From NCBI GenBank assembly GCA_965655625.1, contig CBFHHA010000063.1, positions 1 to 7,140 of the forward strand: a stretch of 7,140 nucleotides of DNA. Direction: 5' to 3'. The DNA comes from CAJJDF01 sp965655625 (GTDB lineage: Bacteria > Bacteroidota > Bacteroidia > Flavobacteriales_D > CAJJDF01). Every line of letters starts with the position of its first letter. Position 1 is the first letter of the stretch. The position numbers and the translations under genes were made by a program. Shown here one piece after another: positions 1 to 6,005 of the stretch. The notes under the pieces are model-generated. The model did no database searches and was not told the origin of the DNA. It saw only the letters and a program-made list of their open reading frames with translations.

Positions 1-1
1 T

Positions 2-274
2 ACGGTATACTCGGATAAATCTTTCGATTTCGTAATTAAAACCCCACCGGCGGCAGTTCAATTATTGGAAGCAGCAAAACTTAAATCTGGGTCAGCTGAG
101 CCGAACAGAGTAAAAGTGGGCAAAGTAACTTGGGAACAAGTAAAAGCAATTGCAGAAGACAAGATGCCTGATCTAAACTGTTTCGTGATCGAATCAGCAA
201 TGAGAATGGTAGCAGGAACAGCAAGAAGCATGGGATTAACAGTACAAGGAACTCCACCGTGGAGCAATAACTAA
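2..274 (+). CDS. rplK: 50S ribosomal protein L11, C-terminal part (5' end outside window)
   Basis: L11 sits at the base of the 50S stalk, binds the GTPase-associated region of 23S rRNA with L10, and takes part in elongation-factor turnover and the stringent response. About 90 residues are visible, read in frame from base 2. They cover the end of the N-terminal domain/linker (SFDFVIKTPPA, the usual linker signature) and the whole rRNA-binding C-terminal domain (SGSAEPNRVKVGKVTWEQV, then GTARSMGLTV). Family members are about 140-147 residues, so roughly the first 55-60 are missing. The protein ends with a short tail, GTPPWSNN, beyond the usual conserved end. The stop TAA at 272-274 is followed in frame by TAA 275-277 and TAA 278-280. 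rplA starts 16 nt after the first stop, so the two are almost certainly co-transcribed. Identification is by direct recognition of family motifs and gene order. Confidence 0.97.
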   Translation, partial: TVYSDKSFDFVIKTPPAAVQLLEAAKLKSGSAEPNRVKVGKVTWEQVKAIAEDKMPDLNCFVIESAMRMVAGTARSMGLTVQGTPPWSNN

Positions 275-290
275 TAATAAATAAAAACAA

Positions 291-971
291 ATGTCAAAAG
301 CAAAAAGAGCAGTTTTAGAGAAGTATGACTTGGAAAAGTCGTATTCACTAAAAGATGCGAGTAATTTAATTAAGGAAATTACGACAGTAAAATTTGATGC
401 AACAGTAGATTTAGCTATCAGGCTTAATGTTGACCCGAGAAAAGCTGACCAAATGGTGAGAGGAAGTGTATCACTTCCAAATGGAACAGGGAAAGATATG
501 AAAGTGTTGGTATTGTGTACTCCTGACAAAGAAGCAGAAGCAAAAGAAGCAGGTGCTGATTTCGTAGGATTAGATGAGTATATCGAAAAAATCAAAGGAG
601 GCTGGACAGATGTAGATGTAATCATTTCTACTCCGAACGTAATGGGTAAAATTGGTGCTCTAGGAAGAATCCTAGGACCAAGAAACTTAATGCCAAATCC
701 AAAAACAGGAACAGTTACTATGGACGTAGCGAAAGCTGTGAAAGATTCAAAAGGTGGAAAAATTGATTTCAAAGTAGATAAATTTGGAATTATTCATACT
801 TTAATTGGAAAAGCATCTTTCTCAGGAGATAATATTTTTGGGAATGCAAAAGAGTTGATAGATACAATTGTAAAACTGAAGCCGGCATCTGCTAAAGGTC
901 AGTACGTAAAAAGTATTTACATGTCATCTACAATGAGTCCGAGTATTAATGTGGACGTAAGTTCTATTTAA
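291..971 (+). CDS. rplA: 50S ribosomal protein L1
   Basis: L1 binds 23S rRNA helices 76-78, forms the mobile L1 stalk and helps move deacylated tRNA out of the E site. In many bacteria it also represses its own operon by binding the mRNA leader. The 226-residue product is complete and slightly shorter at the N-terminus than many Bacteroidota homologues. Domain I is split: residues about 1-67 contain the rRNA-binding stretch FDATVDLAIRLNVDPRKADQ, and about 160-226 contain DKFGIIHTLIGKASF and SSTMSPS (S212-M215). Domain II lies between them, with TPNVMGKIGALGRILGPRN and MPNPKTGTVT. Residue 132 is Asn where the family pattern is normally GPRG. ATG at 291 is preceded by an A-rich leader (ATAAAAACAA) with no Shine-Dalgarno. 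rplJ follows after 10 nt. Any L1 autoregulatory site would be expected upstream of rplK, outside the window. Confidence 0.98.
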   Translation: MSKAKRAVLEKYDLEKSYSLKDASNLIKEITTVKFDATVDLAIRLNVDPRKADQMVRGSVSLPNGTGKDMKVLVLCTPDKEAEAKEAGADFVGLDEYIEKIKGGWTDVDVIISTPNVMGKIGALGRILGPRNLMPNPKTGTVTMDVAKAVKDSKGGKIDFKVDKFGIIHTLIGKASFSGDNIFGNAKELIDTIVKLKPASAKGQYVKSIYMSSTMSPSINVDVSSI

Positions 972-981
972 AAAAACAGCA

Positions 982-1500
982 ATGAATAAAGACGAAAAAA
1001 GTAAACAAATAGCATACTTAACTGATAAGATTAGTAATGCAAGTATCTTTTATTTGGCTGACACATCAGAACTTAGTGCTGATGAAACAAGTAAATTGAG
1101 AAGAAGATGTTTCAAGGGTGAAGTTTCTTTAGAAGTAGTTAAAAATACTTTAGTGAAGAAAGCTCTTGAGAATATTGAAGGTAAAGATATGTCTCCATTT
1201 TATGATTTATTGAAGGGTCAAACCTCTTTAATGATCAGCGAGAAAGGGAATGAGCCTGCAAAAATTATCAAGGAATTCAGAAAGAAAAGTGACAAGCCTA
1301 TTTTAAAAGGAGCTTTTGTAGAAGAAGCTATTTTTGTAGGAGATGATCAAATCGATACATTAGTTGCCCTTAAATCTAAAGAGCAGCTTATTGGAGAAGT
1401 CATCACACTTCTTCAATCACCTGCTAAAAATGTTATTTCTGCCCTTAATTCGGGAGGAAGCACAATTGCAGGTCTTGTAAAAACTTTAGGTGAAAGATAA
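982..1500 (+). CDS. rplJ: 50S ribosomal protein L10
   Basis: L10 anchors the L7/L12 stalk: its N-terminal domain binds 23S rRNA next to L11, and its C-terminal helix carries L7/L12 dimers. In Enterobacteria the L10-L7/L12 complex also represses its own mRNA. The 172-residue protein has the L10 N-terminal pattern (IFYLADTSELSADETSKLRR at about 22-41, then EVVKNTLVKKAL at 51-62) and an amphipathic C-terminal segment (KEQLIGEVITLLQSPAKNVI at about 133-152, then SALNSGGSTIAGLVKTLGER to the end) fitting the L12-binding helix. Length agrees with the family (E. coli 165). I could not decide from sequence how many L12 dimers it holds. ATG at 982 lies 10 nt after the rplA stop, too close for a structured L10-type leader between them, and there is no Shine-Dalgarno. 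A 92-nt spacer with a hairpin follows before rplL. Confidence 0.97.
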   Translation: MNKDEKSKQIAYLTDKISNASIFYLADTSELSADETSKLRRRCFKGEVSLEVVKNTLVKKALENIEGKDMSPFYDLLKGQTSLMISEKGNEPAKIIKEFRKKSDKPILKGAFVEEAIFVGDDQIDTLVALKSKEQLIGEVITLLQSPAKNVISALNSGGSTIAGLVKTLGER

Positions 1501-1511
1501 ATAAAGAATTT

Positions 1512-1552
1512 TTCTTGAGTTCTGTTAGAATAACGGATGCTTCTCTCAAGGA
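1512..1552 (+). promoter_or_regulatory. Imperfect long hairpin between rplJ and rplL
   Basis: The transcript of the rplJ-rplL spacer can fold into a two-part stem. The outer stem pairs CTTGAG (1514-1519) with CTCAAG (1545-1550), extendable by a G-U and a U-A pair to 1512/1552. The inner stem pairs TCTGTTA (1521-1527) with TAACGGA (1531-1537), seven pairs with one G-U, closed by a GAA loop. An asymmetric internal loop (1520 on one side, 1538-1544 on the other) separates them. No U-tract follows, so this is not a standard intrinsic terminator. It may be an RNA-processing site, a stabiliser of the rplL message, or a protein-binding site controlling rplL. The fold is seen by eye; the function is inference. 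Confidence 0.5.
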
Positions 1553-1576
1553 TATTAAATAAATAGAATAACACAC

Positions 1577-1592
1577 AATAAAAAAATAAAAA
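1577..1592 (+). promoter_or_regulatory. A-rich translation initiation region of rplL, no Shine-Dalgarno
   Basis: Fourteen of the 16 bases directly before the rplL ATG are A and the other two are T. No purine-rich GGAGG-like element is present. Bacteroidota generally do not use Shine-Dalgarno pairing, and adenines upstream of the start, with little secondary structure, favour initiation in that group. This is the most A-rich leader of the five in the window, which fits the need for several L7/L12 copies per ribosome. The link to expression level is inference. Confidence 0.6.
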
Positions 1593-1967
1593 ATGGCAGA
1601 TTTAGCAAAATTAGCAGAAGAATTAGTAAACTTAACTGTAAAAGACGTTCAAGAATTGGCAACAATCTTGAAAGATGAGTACAACATTGAACCAGCAGCG
1701 GCAGCAGCAGTAGTTGCAGGACCAGCAGCAGGTGGAGCTGATGCAGCAGAAGAAAAAACTGAATTCGATGTAATCTTGAAAGCAGCAGGTGGTTCTAAAT
1801 TAGCAGTTGTAAAATTGGTAAAAGAATTGACTGGTTTAGGATTGAAAGAAGCAAAAGATATGGTTGATGGTGCACCAAACACTATCAAAGAAGGAATCGC
1901 TAAGGACGAAGCTGAAGGATTGAAAAAATCTCTCGAAGAAGCTGGTGCTGAAGTTGAGATTAAGTAA
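1593..1967 (+). CDS. rplL: 50S ribosomal protein L7/L12
   Basis: L7/L12 is the only multicopy ribosomal protein. Its dimers attach to L10 and recruit and activate translational GTPases (EF-Tu, EF-G, IF2, RF3). The complete 124-residue product shows the standard three parts. The N-terminal dimerisation and L10-binding domain is residues 1 to about 32 (LAEELVNLTVKDVQELATIL). A flexible Ala/Gly-rich hinge covers about 34-54, with 11 Ala from 35 to 52, encoded by a run of GCA-type codons at 1692-1754. The globular C-terminal domain is about 55-124 (KTEFDVILKAAGGSKLAVVK, then TGLGLKEAKDMVDGAP and LEEAGAEVEIK). The conserved Lys of the GTPase-contact helix is present (GSKLAVVK, K69). The start is fixed by the conserved N-terminus and an extremely A-rich leader. 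A terminator-like hairpin begins 22 nt after the stop. Confidence 0.99.
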   Translation: MADLAKLAEELVNLTVKDVQELATILKDEYNIEPAAAAAVVAGPAAGGADAAEEKTEFDVILKAAGGSKLAVVKLVKELTGLGLKEAKDMVDGAPNTIKEGIAKDEAEGLKKSLEEAGAEVEIK

Positions 1968-1989
1968 TTTACTACTTAAAAACACTAAT

Positions 1990-2028
1990 GGTTTAGGTGC
2001 TTTATGCATCTAAACCTTTTGTTGTTTC
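1990..2028 (+). terminator. Terminator-like hairpin / attenuator between rplL and rpoB
   Basis: GGTTTAGGTGC (1990-2000) pairs over 11 positions, one of them G-U, with GCATCTAAACC (2006-2016) around a five-base loop (TTTAT). It is followed at once by TTTTGTTGTTTC. A continuous stem plus U-rich tail is the form of an intrinsic terminator. In E. coli the rplL-rpoB gap holds a partial terminator that lowers rpoBC transcription relative to the ribosomal genes, so the same role is likely here. The stem has only moderate GC content, so read-through is plausible. Structure is seen directly; partial termination is inference. Confidence 0.8.
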
Positions 2029-2071
2029 TATAAGAACCATTTTTTTGTAGAGAGTAGCAATAAAGAATAAA

Positions 2072-2120
2072 CTGATTCTAAGAAACTTATAATCAGTGAT
2101 TAAGCTCAGAGTTTAATCAG
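2072..2120 (+). promoter_or_regulatory. Two abutting hairpins in the rpoB leader (tandem structured repeat)
   Basis: Hairpin 1 (2072-2096) pairs CTGATT with AATCAG, then, after one C/T mismatch, TAAG with CTTA around an AAA loop. Hairpin 2 (2097-2119) pairs TGATTAAGCT with AGTTTAATCA, ten pairs with one G-U, around a CAG loop. They abut with no spacer and could stack. The 25-base units 2072-2096 and 2096-2120 match at about 14 positions, mostly in the outer arms, while the inner arms differ but remain paired. They lie downstream of the terminator and 40 nt before the rpoB ATG. Candidate roles are an RNase III-type processing site, an mRNA stabiliser, or a binding site controlling rpoB translation; none is shown by sequence alone. 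Confidence 0.5.
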
Positions 2121-2159
2121 CAAGATTTAGAATAAAAGGATTTAAATCAACAATTTTAC

Positions 2160-5100
2160 ATGGCTAATATAAAGTTCGACCCAATAAGAGTAAACTTCTC
2201 TTCTAATCACAACAAATTTGATTACCCGGATTTCTTAGAAATTCAATTGGAATCATTTACAAACTTTTTTCAACTAGAAACAGCACCAGACAGAAGAGCA
2301 GACGAAGGTCTCTTCAAGGTGTTTAGTGAAAATTTCCCAATTACGGATACTAGAAACCAATTCGTATTGGAATTCATCGATTATTTCGTGGATCCACCAC
2401 GTTACTCCATTACGGAGTGTATCGATAGAGGATTAACTTACAGTGTTCCTCTGAAAGCAAAATTAAAATTATATTGTACAGATCCAGAACATGAGGATTT
2501 CGAAACGATTGTTCAAGATGTATATTTAGGAACTATTCCTTACATGTCGCCAAAAGGTTCGTTTATAATCAATGGTGCTGAACGTGTAATAGTTTCACAA
2601 CTTCATAGATCACCAGGTGTGTTCTTTGGGCATAGTACTCACGCCAATGGTACCAAATTGTACTCGGCAAGAGTAATTCCTTTTAAAGGTTCTTGGATTG
2701 AATTTGCTACAGATATTAACGATATCCTGTATGCATACATTGACAGAAAGAAGAAGCTTCCTGTTACTACCTTACTAAGGGCTATTGGATTTGAAACTGA
2801 TAAAGATATTTTAGAGATTTTTGACCTTGCTCATGAAGTAAGTGTAAGTAAATCTTCAAAGAAAAAATTGGTTGGATCTAAATTGGCTGCAAGAGTTTTA
2901 AAAACTTGGGTAGAAGATTTCGTAGATGAAGATACCGGTGAAGTTGTATCGATAGAAAGAAATGAGGTAGTTCTTGATAGAGACATCGTTCTTACGGAAG
3001 AAAATATTGATTTAATCATTGAAGAAGGTGTAAAGAAAATTATCATTAACAAGGAAGATATTACCGCTTCTAACTTCTCGATTATTTACAATACACTTCA
3101 AAAAGATACTTCCAATTCTGAAAAAGAAGCCGTTGAACATATCTATAGACAACTGCGTAATGCTGAACCACCAGACATTGATACAGCAAGAGGAGTAATT
3201 GATAAATTATTTTTCTCAGAGGCAAGGTATGATTTAGGGGAAGTAGGAAGATATAGAATTAATAAGAAATTAGGTACAGATTTAGGAATGGACCAAAGAG
3301 TCTTGACTAGAGAAGATATCATTAATATAATCAAATATTTGATAGAATTGATAAATGCTAAGGCAGAAATTGATGATATCGATCACTTGAGTAACAGACG
3401 TGTAAGAACGGTAGGAGAGCAGTTATACAACCAATTTGGAGTAGGATTAGCTAGAATGTCGAGAACGATACGTGAAAGAATGAATGTAAGAGATAATGAG
3501 GTGTTCACGCCTGCAGATTTGATAAACGCAAAAGCTTTGTCATCTGTCATCAATTCATTCTTTGGAACAAACCAACTGTCTCAGTTCATGGATCAAACGA
3601 ACCCATTGGCCGAGGTAACGCACAAAAGAAGACTTTCTGCCCTTGGACCTGGTGGTTTATCAAGAGAAAGAGCAGGTTTTGAGGTAAGAGATGTACACTA
3701 CACTCACTACGGAAGATTGTGTACAATTGAAACACCAGAAGGACCAAACATTGGTCTTATTTCCTCTTTGTGCGTCTACGCAAAAATTAACAAACTAGGA
3801 TTTATCGAAACTCCTTATTGGGAGATTGAAAAAGGTAAAGTGCAGTTAGAAAAAGGACCAATATATTTAAGTGCAGAAGAAGAAGACAATACTATTATTG
3901 CACAGCTGAACACTGAAATTGATAAAAAAGGTAACTTTAAAACTGATGAAGTAAAAGCAAGACTTGAAGGAGATTTCCCATTGGTTGAACCAGGTACATT
4001 GAAATACATGGATGTTGGTGCCAATCAAATAGCCTCAATTGCAGCGTCCTTAATTCCATTCTTGGAGCATGATGATGCCAACAGAGCCTTGATGGGATCC
4101 AACATGCAACGTCAGGCTGTGCCATTGTTAGTACCAAACTCTCCGATTGTAGGAACTGGAATTGAAGGATTGGTAGCTAGAGATTCAAGAACACTTATCA
4201 ACGCTGAAGGTGATGGGGTAGTAGATTACGTTGATGCAGAGAAAATTGTAATTGAGTATAAGAGAAACGACACCGAAAAATTGGTTTCTTTTGATGGAGA
4301 TAAGAAGGAGTACAACTTAATTAAGTTCCAAAAAACAAATCAAAATACTTGTATTAACCTAAAGCCATTGGTAAAAGTTGGTCAGAAAGTTAAGAAAGGT
4401 CAGATTTTATCAGAAGGATATGCAACGCAAAAAGGAGAATTGGCAATTGGTCAAAACTTGAAAGTAGCATTTATGCCATGGAAAGGATACAACTTTGAGG
4501 ATGCTATTGTAATTTCCGAAAGAGTCGTGAGAGACGATGTCTTTACATCTTTGCACATTGATGAGTATACTATGGATGTGAGAGATACTAAGAGAGGATT
4601 GGAAGAATTAACATCTGACATTCCAAACGTAAGTGAAGAGGCAACAAAGAATCTGGATGAAAACGGGATCATTAGAGAAGGTGCTGAAATTAAAGAAGGA
4701 GATATATTAATTGGAAAGATTACTCCTAAAGGAGAATCTGATCCTTCACCAGAAGAAAAGTTACTAAGAGCAATTTTTGGTGACAAAGCAGGTGATGTAA
4801 AAGATGCTTCCTTAAAAGCTTCCCCTTCATTAAGAGGTGTTGTTGTAAATAAGAAATTATTTTCAAGAGCTGTAAAAGACAGGAAATCTAGGGCCGCTGA
4901 TAAAGCCTTGTTATTGGAAGTAGAAGCTGAATACAACAAAGATTACGCATCTTTGAAAAATGTATTGATTGAGAAATTATTGAAACTAATAGACACGAAT
5001 AAAAGTGCTGGTATTTTCAATAACTACAAAGAGGAGGTAATCAAAAAAGGAATCAAGATTACAGCAAAGAATTTGGAGAAAATTGACTTTACTATCATTA

Positions 5101-5972
5101 GTTCAGAAAATTGGACTTCGGATGCTGAAATCAATTCAAATATTGCCAAGCTACTTCACAACTTTAGTATCAAAGCAAACGACTTATTAGGAGCATTCAA
5201 AAGAAAACAATTCAAAGTAACGGTTGGAGATGAATTGCCAAATGGAATTGTAAAACTTGCGAAGGTTTACATTGCTAAGAAAAGAAAACTAAAAGTTGGT
5301 GATAAAATGGCAGGTCGTCACGGAAACAAGGGTATTGTATCGAGAATCGTAAGAGATGAAGATATGCCATTCTTGGATGACGGAACTCCAGTAGATATCG
5401 TACTGAATCCACTTGGTGTACCATCAAGGATGAACTTAGGACAGATCTATGAAACTGTGTTAGGTTGGGCAGGAGAAAAACTTGGAAAGAAGTTTGCTAC
5501 ACCAATCTTTGACGGAGCTACTATTGATCAAATAAATGGATACACAGATGAAGCGGGAGTACCAAGATTTGGTAAGACATACTTGTACGATGGTGGATCA
5601 GGAGAAAGATTTGATCAACCAGCTACTGTAGGAATCATTTACATGCTTAAACTAAGTCACATGGTTGACGATAAGATGCATGCTAGATCTATTGGACCCT
5701 ACTCATTGATTACGCAACAACCACTTGGTGGTAAAGCACAATTTGGTGGACAAAGATTTGGAGAAATGGAAGTATGGGCTCTTGAAGCATTTGGAGCAGC
5801 TCACATTTTGAGAGAAATATTGACAGTTAAGTCTGATGATGTTTATGGAAGAATGAAAACGTATGAGGCTATCGTAAAAGGTGACAACATACCTGAGCCA
5901 GGTATTCCAGAATCGTTCAACGTACTTATGCACGAGTTGAAAGGATTAGGATTGACCCTTACTTTAGATTAA
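2160..5972 (+). CDS. rpoB: DNA-directed RNA polymerase subunit beta
   Basis: The beta subunit forms one pincer of RNA polymerase and contributes to the active site, RNA-DNA hybrid binding and the rifampicin pocket. The product is complete at 1270 residues, shorter than E. coli RpoB (1342) and usual for Bacteroidota. Protrusion and lobe fill about 1-440. The fork/rifampicin region is about 469-535, with Q475, D478, H488, R491, S493 and L495 at the positions of E. coli Q513, D516, H526, R529, S531 and L533, so the drug-contact residues are wild type. Active-site E780-D781 (GYNFEDA) matches E. coli E813-D814. K1049 and K1057 in KMAGRHGNK match E. coli K1065 and K1073. The MHARS and FGGQRFGEMEVWALEA motifs and the clamp-binding C-terminus (PESFNVLMHELKGLGL) are intact. 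A Lys-rich, probably helical insertion spans about 907-1015. Thr522 stands where E. coli has Pro560. ATG at 2160 has no Shine-Dalgarno; the start is supported by the N-terminus ANIKFDPIRVNFSS. Confidence 0.99.
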   Translation: MANIKFDPIRVNFSSNHNKFDYPDFLEIQLESFTNFFQLETAPDRRADEGLFKVFSENFPITDTRNQFVLEFIDYFVDPPRYSITECIDRGLTYSVPLKAKLKLYCTDPEHEDFETIVQDVYLGTIPYMSPKGSFIINGAERVIVSQLHRSPGVFFGHSTHANGTKLYSARVIPFKGSWIEFATDINDILYAYIDRKKKLPVTTLLRAIGFETDKDILEIFDLAHEVSVSKSSKKKLVGSKLAARVLKTWVEDFVDEDTGEVVSIERNEVVLDRDIVLTEENIDLIIEEGVKKIIINKEDITASNFSIIYNTLQKDTSNSEKEAVEHIYRQLRNAEPPDIDTARGVIDKLFFSEARYDLGEVGRYRINKKLGTDLGMDQRVLTREDIINIIKYLIELINAKAEIDDIDHLSNRRVRTVGEQLYNQFGVGLARMSRTIRERMNVRDNEVFTPADLINAKALSSVINSFFGTNQLSQFMDQTNPLAEVTHKRRLSALGPGGLSRERAGFEVRDVHYTHYGRLCTIETPEGPNIGLISSLCVYAKINKLGFIETPYWEIEKGKVQLEKGPIYLSAEEEDNTIIAQLNTEIDKKGNFKTDEVKARLEGDFPLVEPGTLKYMDVGANQIASIAASLIPFLEHDDANRALMGSNMQRQAVPLLVPNSPIVGTGIEGLVARDSRTLINAEGDGVVDYVDAEKIVIEYKRNDTEKLVSFDGDKKEYNLIKFQKTNQNTCINLKPLVKVGQKVKKGQILSEGYATQKGELAIGQNLKVAFMPWKGYNFEDAIVISERVVRDDVFTSLHIDEYTMDVRDTKRGLEELTSDIPNVSEEATKNLDENGIIREGAEIKEGDILIGKITPKGESDPSPEEKLLRAIFGDKAGDVKDASLKASPSLRGVVVNKKLFSRAVKDRKSRAADKALLLEVEAEYNKDYASLKNVLIEKLLKLIDTNKSAGIFNNYKEEVIKKGIKITAKNLEKIDFTIISSENWTSDAEINSNIAKLLHNFSIKANDLLGAFKRKQFKVTVGDELPNGIVKLAKVYIAKKRKLKVGDKMAGRHGNKGIVSRIVRDEDMPFLDDGTPVDIVLNPLGVPSRMNLGQIYETVLGWAGEKLGKKFATPIFDGATIDQINGYTDEAGVPRFGKTYLYDGGSGERFDQPATVGIIYMLKLSHMVDDKMHARSIGPYSLITQQPLGGKAQFGGQRFGEMEVWALEAFGAAHILREILTVKSDDVYGRMKTYEAIVKGDNIPEPGIPESFNVLMHELKGLGLTLTLD

Positions 5973-6005
5973 TTTTTATTACACATTTTAAAATAACTGT
6001 AACCT

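Noticed and set aside
236..772. 178-codon open frame on the - strand across rplA
   Set aside because: It lies fully antisense to a well-conserved L1 gene, overlaps the rplK end, resembles no family I know, and has the hydrophobic/Ser-rich composition expected from reverse reading of Lys/Glu/Gly-rich coding sequence.
1961..1978. Inverted repeat TAAGTA/TACTTA over the rplL stop codon
   Set aside because: Six mostly A-T pairs with a six-base loop in AT-rich sequence; likely chance.
2026..2046. Second small hairpin (TTCT-ATA-AGAA) followed by a run of seven T
   Set aside because: Only four A/T-rich pairs and a gap before the T run; too weak to call a second terminator, though the T run may add to termination.
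2031..2159. Possible rpoB promoter: TATAAT at 2088-2093, or TTTG at 2044-2047 as a -33 element
   Set aside because: TATAAT has no matching upstream element and lies inside hairpin 1; no TAnnTTTG is found at the right distance after TTTG. In AT-rich sequence such short matches are expected by chance.
3564..3644. Possible rifampicin-resistance allele
   Set aside because: The residues matching E. coli Q513, D516, H526, R529, S531 and L533 are all the sensitive type; differences (for example Thr for N518, Ala for S522, Val for I524, Leu for I530) look like ordinary lineage variation.
4451..4939. 162-codon open frame on the - strand across rpoB
   Set aside because: Antisense to the RpoB active-site region, with Ser/Leu-rich composition typical of a reverse-frame shadow and no recognisable domain.
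5985..5994. ATTTTAAAAT palindrome in the rpoB-rpoC spacer
   Set aside because: All A/T, short, no loop and no U-tract; expected by chance in this composition and not a terminator.
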